A DNA stretch of 64,000 bases, from contig LT649235.1 in assembly GCA_900128395.1 (NCBI GenBank), positions 1-64,000 of the forward strand, given 5' to 3'. A model generated the notes under the pieces. That model was not told where the DNA came from and made no database searches. It was given only the letters and a program-made list of their open reading frames with translations. The position numbers were made by a program, and so were the translations under genes. Numbering within the stretch: the first letter of the stretch is position 1; every line of letters starts with the position of its first letter. Positions 48,600-57,579 of the stretch are shown here, piece by piece. This stretch comes from Stramenopiles sp. TOSAG23-2 (taxonomy: Eukaryota; Sar).

Positions 48600-50099
48600 T
48601 TAAACTACACTCATTGTCGCTAAATCAAGACGTTTAATGCCATCCGGATACAAAAATGGATCAATTGTTGCTACTTTTTTTAACAATTCACCTGGACAAC
48701 CATCGCTAATACTCCATAATTTGTCAAGTGCCATACGTTCAACTTCTTGAACACCAGGCGCCATTTGCTTATCTTTCATAAGTACACTTAAATAATTAAA
48801 ACATTCATCCTTTGAAAAAGGCTCGACAGTAACTTTATGCATTTTATAATCAACACGTTTATCAAGCTCTTTCGATTTATTACCAAACCTCGCGGTAGTC
48901 GCACCAAGAACAAACCCATTTACAGGTTTTGCAACGTTGCTTAAACCTGTGAGATCAAATATTTGAAAAGGTCTTACGCCAGCTAAATTGCTTGGCCACA
49001 AATCGACTTGTTTATATGCATATATAGATTTTAAATACAAAGAATCGACTTCATCAATAGCTATCAAGACAGGCACCTCTGTTGCTAAACTCATTTCCTG
49101 GCGTACTGCATTCAAAATGAAACTAGATTCAACTACTTTTCTTATACCATGTTCAACTAATTTTAATAAGTTTGGCGCAACCTTTTTCAAGTGATCTTGC
49201 TTTACTTTAACCTTTACTAATTCATTTCTATGAAGTTTGTACAACCTTTTTAAATACGGCACAGTAACCTCTGGTTGATCAAAAACATTTGGTAACGTGT
49301 CAACTTTCGATGGACGTACACTTAAACCACCTTCGGTAAACATTGTTGGTGATGGAAGATGTAACGTAAGCCACCCCGCTTTCCTAAAAGTGTCCACGGC
49401 TACCTGCAAAGTCGTTGTCTTGCCACATCCTGCAACACCATCTAAAATGACTGCTCCTGTATTTATTTGATCATAAAATGGAGTTTCAGATGGATGCAAA
49501 GGATAATCACAAACTTTTCTATTGATGCTATCGATTAATTTGGAAATAAATGGTCGTATATATATCTTTCGATTTTCATCGACGAGAAGTTTCGGATCAT
49601 TCCAGTGACTTGGTAAGCCATCTTGCAATTGCAACGTGACAAACTCTTTTTCAACCAACTTTGACATCGGCCAAGGTAAGAATTTCATTTCAATATTTTC
49701 CCACGTTCCCGTCTTTTCTTTATTTTCTTCGTATATCTTCATTACAGTTTCTGCTTCTTCTGGCGTTGAAAATTCCAATACAGCACCTCGTTGTTGGCCG
49801 AGCCAGGTAATATTTGCGGATTCATTGATCCCAGAAACCAAGCTAAAGAAACTGCTTTTCTTTTCCATATCCCCATTCAAATTTTCATCTGAAAATTTGG
49901 CCTTCAACCATCGGCGTTCTTGAGTATCATCATTATTATTGTTCTCACCACCTTCATAATTCTTTGTTGTATAATATTTAAAATGTGTTGATGAAAAAGT
50001 TTGGTTTACATCAGTAATAGTATAATTTATTCCTCCTTTTGCATTTTTCATCAACGACGAGCGTCTTGTCGCTGCTTTCCATATATTATTCAACAACAT
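48600..50099 (-). CDS. DAP3: Mitochondrial small-subunit ribosomal protein mS29 (DAP3)
   Basis: The 499-residue protein is a DAP3/mS29 P-loop GTPase, a structural part of the mitochondrial ribosomal small subunit. It has Walker A GVAGCGKT (221-228) in GAVILDGVAGCGKTTTLQ, the family stretch GWLTLHLPSPTMFTEGG, and Walker B VPVLIAIDEVDSLY (343-356). The N-terminus is basic and Ser/Asn-rich, like a mitochondrial presequence. Length is a little over the animal protein (about 400) because of the N-terminal extension. Head-to-head with the SNF2 gene. Confidence 0.93.
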   Translation of the reverse strand: MLLNNIWKAATRRSSLMKNAKGGINYTITDVNQTFSSTHFKYYTTKNYEGGENNNNDDTQERRWLKAKFSDENLNGDMEKKSSFFSLVSGINESANITWLGQQRGAVLEFSTPEEAETVMKIYEENKEKTGTWENIEMKFLPWPMSKLVEKEFVTLQLQDGLPSHWNDPKLLVDENRKIYIRPFISKLIDSINRKVCDYPLHPSETPFYDQINTGAVILDGVAGCGKTTTLQVAVDTFRKAGWLTLHLPSPTMFTEGGLSVRPSKVDTLPNVFDQPEVTVPYLKRLYKLHRNELVKVKVKQDHLKKVAPNLLKLVEHGIRKVVESSFILNAVRQEMSLATEVPVLIAIDEVDSLYLKSIYAYKQVDLWPSNLAGVRPFQIFDLTGLSNVAKPVNGFVLGATTARFGNKSKELDKRVDYKMHKVTVEPFSKDECFNYLSVLMKDKQMAPGVQEVERMALDKLWSISDGCPGELLKKVATIDPFLYPDGIKRLDLATMSVV

Positions 50100-50597
50100 G
50101 ATTCTTTTTATATGTATATCTTGTTTATTAATTATATATTTCCTGTAAATTGTATATTATAAGTAGGTGTCTACTATATGATAATATATATATACAAGGT
50201 GTGTGTGGATGGTTAATTCATTTATAGTACTCTCTTTGTTGTTGTTGTTGTTGTTTTTTTTGTTGTTTTTTTGTTCTATTTCCAGATTTCACAATCTTAA
50301 TCTGGCAATCCCCAGGTCCTGTATGTAGTCTAACAAATGTAGTCGTCTATGTATAATAGTGCCGAGAGCTATCCATCATTTTTGCCATTTGCGCAAATAA
50401 TAATACCTGGTAATATTAGCGAAGAAGAAATGTGCTGCTGCATGCATCAAATAATAGTAGAAATAGATGTCTCAATCACTATATTCAATATATTAATATA
50501 CAGTATTCAATAATCTTTTAAAACATTCAGATAGACAATACGTAAAGTAATCATAACAATATAACACTCGCGGAGAGTGTATCAATACTCGTAAAAT
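50100..50597. promoter_or_regulatory. Divergent intergenic region, mS29 / SNF2
   Basis: The 498-bp region contains a GTT run (about 50236-50270), a patch with AATCTGGCAATCCCCAGG near 50300, and CCTGGTAATATTAGCG near 50406, which nearly repeats a word at 43147. No gene is seen. Confidence 0.5.
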
Positions 50598-53500
50598 ATG
50601 GAGGAAGATGATTGTATATGCACTCCAAAATGTAAACCTGAAATATCCATGGAATATTGTGGTGACTTAGTTGGATATTGCGATTTATTAGTCGTCACAG
50701 ATGAACATTTAGAACCAGGTTTGTCTAATAATGCATATTTGTCAAAATCTATTGAGTTATTGGAAAGGAAAAGGCTCATTTATACGTACAAAGAACCTTT
50801 ACGCTTGCCGTTGCCAGTAGTAACGACCACAACGACGACGACAACAACAACAACGACAGTCGCTGCAAGTATCTCCAACAATAAGAATAATGAATTTCTT
50901 GAAAACTACAGTATCGTACGAGTTTATGTATATTTAATGTCAAAAAAAATGGGTGGACAAATCCCTACAATAAGTACTTTATCGCATTTCGATAATCGTG
51001 TCACCACCGCTTTAATGGAATTATTGCCACATTTGAAGTATGATTGGGAGAAAGCATGGGCTGGGCTATTCAAACCAAGGAATAGCAATTGCACATTTTG
51101 TTGTGGCAACGGTAATATGGAAAAAACCCATGCAGTATATTCCATCAAGGATATTATAAAGTGTAAAACTACCTCAAAATGCTATGTTCTTGGGTGTGAA
51201 AAACACCAAATATTAAACAATTTTATGACAAAGAAAGAGAAGGCCATATACAGAAGGAACTTTTCTCTTTTGAATCGCTTCAATCGATTAGAACCCCCCC
51301 CTCCTGTTGATTTAATTGGTTTAACAGTTGGGCATGGTATGGTACCTTTATTGAATTTGACAGAAGCTATTTTTGATAACATTGCATCGTTTTGTAATGG
51401 AAAAACATTGGATAACTTTGGACAAACATGCCGTGCCGGTCATGCATATGTTTTCGATGCAGTACCAGGCATGCTATTGACGTTGAAACCACATCAAAGA
51501 GCTGCCCTGCGATGGATGTTATTGCAAGAAAATCGTTTGGCACTTACTGGCCATGATGTACCTATGAATAATGAAAAAAGACCTTTTCATATTGAATTGA
51601 TACCTTTTGATCCAAATGAAAATTATGTAAGAACTATAGCTGTTAATTTAACATCCTTTCATTTTGATTACAAAATTCAGCATCGTGATGATTTCAATGA
51701 AAGTAATGGTGGAAATAACAATAACAACAACAACAACAACAGTGCAGCAACAAGGACGTTAGCAAACACAAACAGTAGTAGTAGTAGTAGTAGAATTAGT
51801 ATTAGTAGCACCAGTGGTATTAGTTTGCCCACGAAAATCCATAAAGGCTCTCCATCAAAATTGAAAGTTCGTTATTCAAATGATACAATGACCTCCACTA
51901 TTAATGCTACCACCACCACTTCCACCAACAATGACATCAGCCAAAATGATAATGTAAAACGAAAATGTATTGGCGGCTTATATTGTGATGATCCTGGTTT
52001 AGGTAAAACAATCACAGCACTTGCATTGATATTAAGGACGAAGTATCAAGAACCTATTTTACTGCCACATATGAAGATTCATACGACAAATCCAGGACCA
52101 TATGCAAATTTGCATGAAAGATACTGTAAAAGAAAATCATATTATGCATTGGAAAATCATGTGGGCCAAGCAGATTTTGAACAAAGCTTCAGCCCTTTAG
52201 CAACTTCACGAAAGTCACGACGGTTACAGAGGTCATCTAGTTTAGGCGAAAAGTTAGAAATTTTGGTAGCATCAACAACTTTGATAGTTGTTCCATTCAC
52301 ATTAGTAAATCATTGGATACATCAAATTCAATTACATGTGAAAGAGGGTTTGTTGAAATACAAATCGATTGCACCGCTTAACAACAACAATAATGATAAC
52401 AATAATAACGCTAATGGAAGTGACTCACACGAAATTCCTATGCCCAGTACTTTACGACAATACGATATAATAATAACTACCTTTCAACAATTGAGTTACG
52501 AGTGGAGAAAACACAAAGGGAAAAGCAATCTTTTGAAAACACATTGGCTGAGGGTCATTTTGGACGAAGGACATGAGCTTGGCAAGAGTGTACAACTGAC
52601 AAATCGTCTACAATTATGTTGCATGTTGAAATGTGACCGGCGTTGGATTATGACCGGAACTCCAACACCAAAAAGCGCAATTAGTTACAGACAAAAAAAT
52701 GATGCAAATAATAACAATACGAAGTATGGAAGTGGTGAAATTAAATATTTACAGCCCTTATTACGGTTTTTGCGCATAGAACCATTTAATTTATCGAGGA
52801 TATCAAATTCAGTATATAAACGTTTGATTTCAGATCCATACGAACATGGCGATATTAACGCAGTTGAGCGTTTAGATTGTCTGTTGCAACAAGTCATGAT
52901 ACGCAGTAACAAAAGAAAGATCCCCAACTTCCCTAAATTGAAAGAACATAACGTGATCTTGGACTTTACAGATGTACATGGAAAAAGTTATTGCCAGTTA
53001 GTGGAGGTCATTCAAAGAAATTTAATGTTGGCTGATTGGTTCGACAAAAATCATAACGAATCATTGTTGAATCCAAAGTCTTCAACATATGCTGCTCAAA
53101 CTGCAGAAAATATACGCTTATCATGCTGTGTAGCTGGTAATATGCATTTACCAATCAGTGAAATTGAACTTATGGAAACGTTAGATGAGATACAATATGG
53201 GTTTTCATTAGATCATCTAATCACACGCCAATGGGGTATAGGAGCAAATAATAGTTTCTGTCGTTTATGCAAAGTGGATCTGCCAAAGCCGAGAATGCGT
53301 AATAAAGATCGATTAAAGGCAATGTGGTATACACATGCAAATGGCCATAGACATAGAGAGTTAACATTTAATGGTGTGGAAAAAAAAATTTCTGATGAGA
53401 GACGCGTTAAAATCGGGGAAGCATTACGTAATGGATGCAAGTGTGAAAAGTGTGATATATTTAGCTTGCAACCACTGATAACTCCGTGTGGTTGTTTATT

Positions 53501-55229
53501 ATGTGCATGGTGTACAAAATCTTCAAAAACGAAATGCAGTTTATGCAATTCAGAATACAAAATGCAAGCGATTGATGATAAGACTAGAAAAGATGTAAAT
53601 CCAAATCCACAATGGTCTGTACCAATTGAATTGATTGAATTGCAGCCTGCATATAGTAGTGTTTATACTGGTGGATTTGGTGCTCAAGGTACTGGTGGGT
53701 GGAGATTAGACTATACCTCTTTAAACCATGAATCTTCTAAAATCAAATATTTATTTAAGAAATTGCGGGAATTTTTTGATCAATTTGAATGGAAAGCTGA
53801 TCCATCAAACTTTAATACTGGTGGAAGTTGGTTGCATATCAATTTAAACAACAAAACAAAACGGAAAGTAATTGTATTTTCACAATTTATGCAGCATTTT
53901 TTAGCAATTGAACAGGCGTTAAATCGTCAGAATGTAAGATTTGCAAGAGTATATTTGAATTCCAATTTGGAAAAAGTACGAGAAATTCAACGTTTTGAGA
54001 GTGATCCGAATATCCCAATACTTTTAATGGATGTATCTGGTGCAGTGGGTTTGGATTTACACTTCGTCTCGCATGTATTTTTAATGGATCCAATTCCAGA
54101 TATTAGTTTAGAGGAGCAAATAATAGCAAGAGCATGGAGGATGGGGGCACAGGAGACGATACATATTTATCGTTTAGCAATGAAAGATTCTGTTGAACAT
54201 ACCCTATTAAAAATGCGGGATGGAGAAATTATTGATGAAACTAATGCAATAGATGAAGATAGAAATAACAGCAATAATATTGATATTGCAGAAGGAGATG
54301 AAAGCTCAAGTATTATATCTAAGAACGATAATGAGCATATATTGTTGAATTTAAAACGTGTAAAATTTTTAAATAGCAGCAATGATATGCCTTCTTTCAT
54401 AAGTAGTGATAAATTTGTGGGAGCAAAGAAACATTATATTTTTAAACATGGAGTGCAAGGTCTTGGATATTATTTGGATGTAGTGAATGAAAAAAATAAT
54501 AAAGGTATACTGAAAAAAGCTGGAGAAACAATCAATTTAATTTCACTGAATACTCAACCTTCGACCATGCAAACACAAAGGAATGAGGGGAGGAGGATGA
54601 TGATGATGCCTGATGAGGATGATGAAAATAGTAACAGTAATAGTAGCAATAGTGGCAATAGCACAACAAGCAGTAATTATCAAATTGGTAATAACAGATT
54701 TCGTCGGACTGTTACATATTCCAATGGTAATAGCATTAGTAGTAACAATAACAGTAACAGTAGTAGCAGTAGCAGGAGCAGCAGTAGTTCTAGTAGCAGT
54801 AGTAGACCTTTACAGAATCAACCATCATCTCAAGAGTCTTTAGTTATTTTAGCAAACCAAAAGATATACAAGAAATTAAATGCAAAACGATTTGTTGGCA
54901 TACGCTATAAATGTGACGATATTCAGAATAGTAACGGGAAATACGCATATGGTAAATTATTACTTAATGGATATATTGATTCAGATACAAGTACATCTGG
55001 TTGGTCGAGAGAAGGTGGCAATTTGACTCCATTCCAATGGGAAAAGACAAGTGTCAAATCTCCTCATCAAAATCAATTTATGAAATGGGTAGTTATTGTA
55101 GATGTAGATGGCGAAATTTTAGAGACGGGGGAGATAGCTATCAAAGATTATATTTTGAGGCATGATTTAATGACAAATCAAAATAGAAAGAAGAAGCCGA
55201 CAAAACGAGTTCAATTTTCTCTTCCATGA
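50598..55229 (+). CDS. SNF2-family ATPase with F-box and RING-like zinc finger
   Basis: The 1543-residue protein carries an F-box-like segment (about 247-290, VPLLNLTEAIFDNIASFCNG), then a split SNF2 ATPase. The core has LKPHQRAALRWMLLQENRLA, the P-loop DDPGLGKT (about 464-471), a Walker B DEGH (about 654, DEGH instead of DEAH), MTGTPTP (motif III) and the C-terminal half KVIVFSQFM with ARAWRMGAQETIHIYRL (about 1090-1206). Between the two halves lies a Cys-rich RING-like region (about 886-990, FCRLC, CEKC, CGCLLCAWC, CSLC). The order matches a plant-type F-box/SNF2 family (Arabidopsis At3g54460), close to Rad5-like E3 ATPases. A role in ubiquitin-linked DNA repair or chromatin remodelling is inferred. 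Asn/Ser tracts are inserted between motifs. Confidence 0.88.
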   Translation: MEEDDCICTPKCKPEISMEYCGDLVGYCDLLVVTDEHLEPGLSNNAYLSKSIELLERKRLIYTYKEPLRLPLPVVTTTTTTTTTTTTVAASISNNKNNEFLENYSIVRVYVYLMSKKMGGQIPTISTLSHFDNRVTTALMELLPHLKYDWEKAWAGLFKPRNSNCTFCCGNGNMEKTHAVYSIKDIIKCKTTSKCYVLGCEKHQILNNFMTKKEKAIYRRNFSLLNRFNRLEPPPPVDLIGLTVGHGMVPLLNLTEAIFDNIASFCNGKTLDNFGQTCRAGHAYVFDAVPGMLLTLKPHQRAALRWMLLQENRLALTGHDVPMNNEKRPFHIELIPFDPNENYVRTIAVNLTSFHFDYKIQHRDDFNESNGGNNNNNNNNNSAATRTLANTNSSSSSSRISISSTSGISLPTKIHKGSPSKLKVRYSNDTMTSTINATTTTSTNNDISQNDNVKRKCIGGLYCDDPGLGKTITALALILRTKYQEPILLPHMKIHTTNPGPYANLHERYCKRKSYYALENHVGQADFEQSFSPLATSRKSRRLQRSSSLGEKLEILVASTTLIVVPFTLVNHWIHQIQLHVKEGLLKYKSIAPLNNNNNDNNNNANGSDSHEIPMPSTLRQYDIIITTFQQLSYEWRKHKGKSNLLKTHWLRVILDEGHELGKSVQLTNRLQLCCMLKCDRRWIMTGTPTPKSAISYRQKNDANNNNTKYGSGEIKYLQPLLRFLRIEPFNLSRISNSVYKRLISDPYEHGDINAVERLDCLLQQVMIRSNKRKIPNFPKLKEHNVILDFTDVHGKSYCQLVEVIQRNLMLADWFDKNHNESLLNPKSSTYAAQTAENIRLSCCVAGNMHLPISEIELMETLDEIQYGFSLDHLITRQWGIGANNSFCRLCKVDLPKPRMRNKDRLKAMWYTHANGHRHRELTFNGVEKKISDERRVKIGEALRNGCKCEKCDIFSLQPLITPCGCLLCAWCTKSSKTKCSLCNSEYKMQAIDDKTRKDVNPNPQWSVPIELIELQPAYSSVYTGGFGAQGTGGWRLDYTSLNHESSKIKYLFKKLREFFDQFEWKADPSNFNTGGSWLHINLNNKTKRKVIVFSQFMQHFLAIEQALNRQNVRFARVYLNSNLEKVREIQRFESDPNIPILLMDVSGAVGLDLHFVSHVFLMDPIPDISLEEQIIARAWRMGAQETIHIYRLAMKDSVEHTLLKMRDGEIIDETNAIDEDRNNSNNIDIAEGDESSSIISKNDNEHILLNLKRVKFLNSSNDMPSFISSDKFVGAKKHYIFKHGVQGLGYYLDVVNEKNNKGILKKAGETINLISLNTQPSTMQTQRNEGRRMMMMPDEDDENSNSNSSNSGNSTTSSNYQIGNNRFRRTVTYSNGNSISSNNNSNSSSSSRSSSSSSSSSRPLQNQPSSQESLVILANQKIYKKLNAKRFVGIRYKCDDIQNSNGKYAYGKLLLNGYIDSDTSTSGWSREGGNLTPFQWEKTSVKSPHQNQFMKWVVIVDVDGEILETGEIAIKDYILRHDLMTNQNRKKKPTKRVQFSLP

Positions 55230-55583
55230 ATTTGTAAAAATGAAAATCCCTTCAAATTTATGTGTGCGAGTGTGTGTGTATTTGAATATGTATACATGTA
55301 CGAGTATAAGATGATGGACAATCTATGATAAAGAAAAGGATTTATCATATGATACTCCTACTATTAATAAAGCTCTCATGCGCCGCCGCAAGCAGCAATT
55401 ATTCTCTAAAAATGTTCTCGTATTTCGTATAATTTATTTAAATTACGGAAGTACGACGCTTTTGTAAAAAAGTACGAGTAAATATTATATTATGCGCGTA
55501 AAATTAAATCTTCTACGCTCGAGTATATGATGCTCTCAATACGCCGTATATTTTTTTACAATTTTTTTACAACACACACTCTT
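55230..55583. other. Convergent spacer
   Basis: A 354-bp tail-to-tail spacer with ATCATATGATAC, a GCGCCGCCGC patch near 55380 and TACGAGTA words. No gene is seen. Confidence 0.6.
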
Positions 55584-56933
55584 TTATTCAAGTTTCTTTT
55601 TTCCTTTACTTTTTAAGTAAGCCATAGTAAATACACCCAAAAACAATGCGGTTGCACTCATTTGCAATCGCTGATAAATTTTTAAATCTGCTTTATACAA
55701 TAACAATAAAATAACAAACAAATTTTGTGGAACACGATAAATGCTCGTGATACTTGCGCGTATTGTATTTGGTATATAGTATGATCTACAAACAGCAATA
55801 CTTGGGAAATATACACCTACTGAAAATTCATACAAAATGAAAAAAAAATATACAAAAAATTGCGTCTTGTTGTTATAAAAATAGGCATTACTATAATTGT
55901 TAATGCCAAAATCATAATTATTTAAAACAATAGTTGATAGATACGATGCTATCGACGCACAAAATAACGAACAAGCGGCTATAGAAAATACAGCAATCAA
56001 GGCTGATTCGGGATTAAAATTTAATTTTCTTGAAAAAATGGAAACGACATGACTACCTATCATCAATGCAAACATGAAAATTGAAAACGTCACACCAGGT
56101 GCTAATAAAGGCGACACAACGTCTAATTTTTCTTGATTTTGTTTTACATTTAAAAAATCATTATTTGCCGCATCTTGCAATGCTGGATTCCATAGCATGA
56201 TAAAGACGTGCATTGGTGCTTCAAATAATATTTGCGACAAGCCAAGTAATAGCAAAGATTGATTATTAAATAATTCAATTATTACTTTGGACAAAGGAAT
56301 TGTCTTTACAGCAACCTCGATATTATTGGAAGATGATTTGTTTTCATTACTATTATTATTATTACCACATGGTCCCCCGCCATAGTTTTCTTTCCAGAAT
56401 AAGCCAATAAATAACGCACCTAATAAACTAAACATTGCAGAGACACGAAAAGAGCCGAATAACCCAAAATATTTGGTCGAATAAAATGAAATACCACCAG
56501 ATAAAATAGCAACAATACCGCCGAGTGATGTTTGTAAATAGAAGAGTTCACCAATAATTTTGGAATCGGTTTTACTATCGTTTAACCAAGATTCAAAAGC
56601 TGTGTGAAACAATGTAGAAGCAAAACCACCAAGTATTCTACCTATAATTAAAGTAGGCATATAGTTACTATGCACGGAAATGCAACTTAAAATGTACAAG
56701 AAACAGCAACACATACTTGCACCTTTTCGCCCTAGACGATCTGTCCAAAAACCAGCAAATATACTTGAAAGTAAGGACATTGTATATCCACAAATATAAA
56801 TGATTTTTAATCCATCCTCAACATTTTCCGGTGCAAATTTTGTTTTATATACCGAATAAAAGTATGGCCCTTGCAACCAATTGCACGCCGACACACAAAA
56901 ATATGGTAGCAGGTATCTTATGCGTACATTCAT
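55584..56933 (-). CDS. MFS transporter, MFSD5/molybdate-anion transporter type
   Basis: The 449-residue protein has about 11-12 hydrophobic segments and the MFS loop motif GFWTDRLGRK (61-70). LQGPYFYSVYKTKFAPENVE, followed by GRILGGFASTLFHTAFESWL, is the characteristic pair of the MFSD5/MOT2 group, including the FESWL end. Relatives import molybdate, which is needed for molybdenum cofactor. The large middle loop (about 195-215) is Asn/Ser-rich. Likely in the plasma membrane or an internal membrane; the substrate is inferred from the family. Head-to-head with the coiled-coil gene. Confidence 0.85.
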   Translation of the reverse strand: MNVRIRYLLPYFCVSACNWLQGPYFYSVYKTKFAPENVEDGLKIIYICGYTMSLLSSIFAGFWTDRLGRKGASMCCCFLYILSCISVHSNYMPTLIIGRILGGFASTLFHTAFESWLNDSKTDSKIIGELFYLQTSLGGIVAILSGGISFYSTKYFGLFGSFRVSAMFSLLGALFIGLFWKENYGGGPCGNNNNSNENKSSSNNIEVAVKTIPLSKVIIELFNNQSLLLLGLSQILFEAPMHVFIMLWNPALQDAANNDFLNVKQNQEKLDVVSPLLAPGVTFSIFMFALMIGSHVVSIFSRKLNFNPESALIAVFSIAACSLFCASIASYLSTIVLNNYDFGINNYSNAYFYNNKTQFFVYFFFILYEFSVGVYFPSIAVCRSYYIPNTIRASITSIYRVPQNLFVILLLLYKADLKIYQRLQMSATALFLGVFTMAYLKSKGKKKLE

Positions 56934-57579
56934 CTTGGATATAATGGTGGTTATGGAATATATTACATGTATATATGTATGTTTGTATGTATATAGAGTA
57001 TAATATTAATTTCTTTCTTCTTCCGGATTAATCTCTTGTTCTCTTTGGTTGTTGTTGTGTGGGCCGCGGCTGATCTGAGATGATGTACTCTGGACACCAG
57101 AGATTTTCCTTGCCAGTACTCGATTCCCTTAACCACGGTAATCCGACTATCATCCCAAATATCCCTTAATCTTGAAATATAAAAACCGCACCCTAATACA
57201 ACAGATACAACAAAATTTCATCACACAACAAATTCAAATATTTTCAGGCCATTTTATTAGATTTATACAGCTACAGTTATTTAAATATTATTATAACAGG
57301 TAAATATCACCATCATATATATATATATTTGTAGTATTATATTATTTTATTAATTTTTTTTATTCAAGCTAAAATATCAAATAACAAACAAGTGCAAGAG
57401 TATTCATAATAACAAACAAATAACAAACAAGTGTAATAGTATTCATTCATACAATCAAATAGAATACAAGAAATAAACCAATTAAAAATTCTAAATAAAG
57501 AACCAACTAAAAATCCCTTTTACCCAACGCATATATCCACATAATTATATAATACATATATATATTACATTAAACAAAT
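56934..57579. promoter_or_regulatory. Divergent intergenic region, transporter / coiled-coil
   Basis: The 646-bp region contains a GC-richer patch at 57058-57160 (GGGCCGCGGCTGATCTGAGA and CTCTGGACACCAGAG, an inverted repeat) and a 30-bp direct repeat (57378-57446) in the leader. No gene is seen. Confidence 0.5.
57378..57446. repeat. 30-bp direct repeat, 39-bp spacing
   Basis: Copies at 57378-57407 and 57417-57446 begin CAAATAACAAACAAGTG and differ at two positions. They lie in the probable 5' leader of the coiled-coil gene. Confidence 0.8.
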
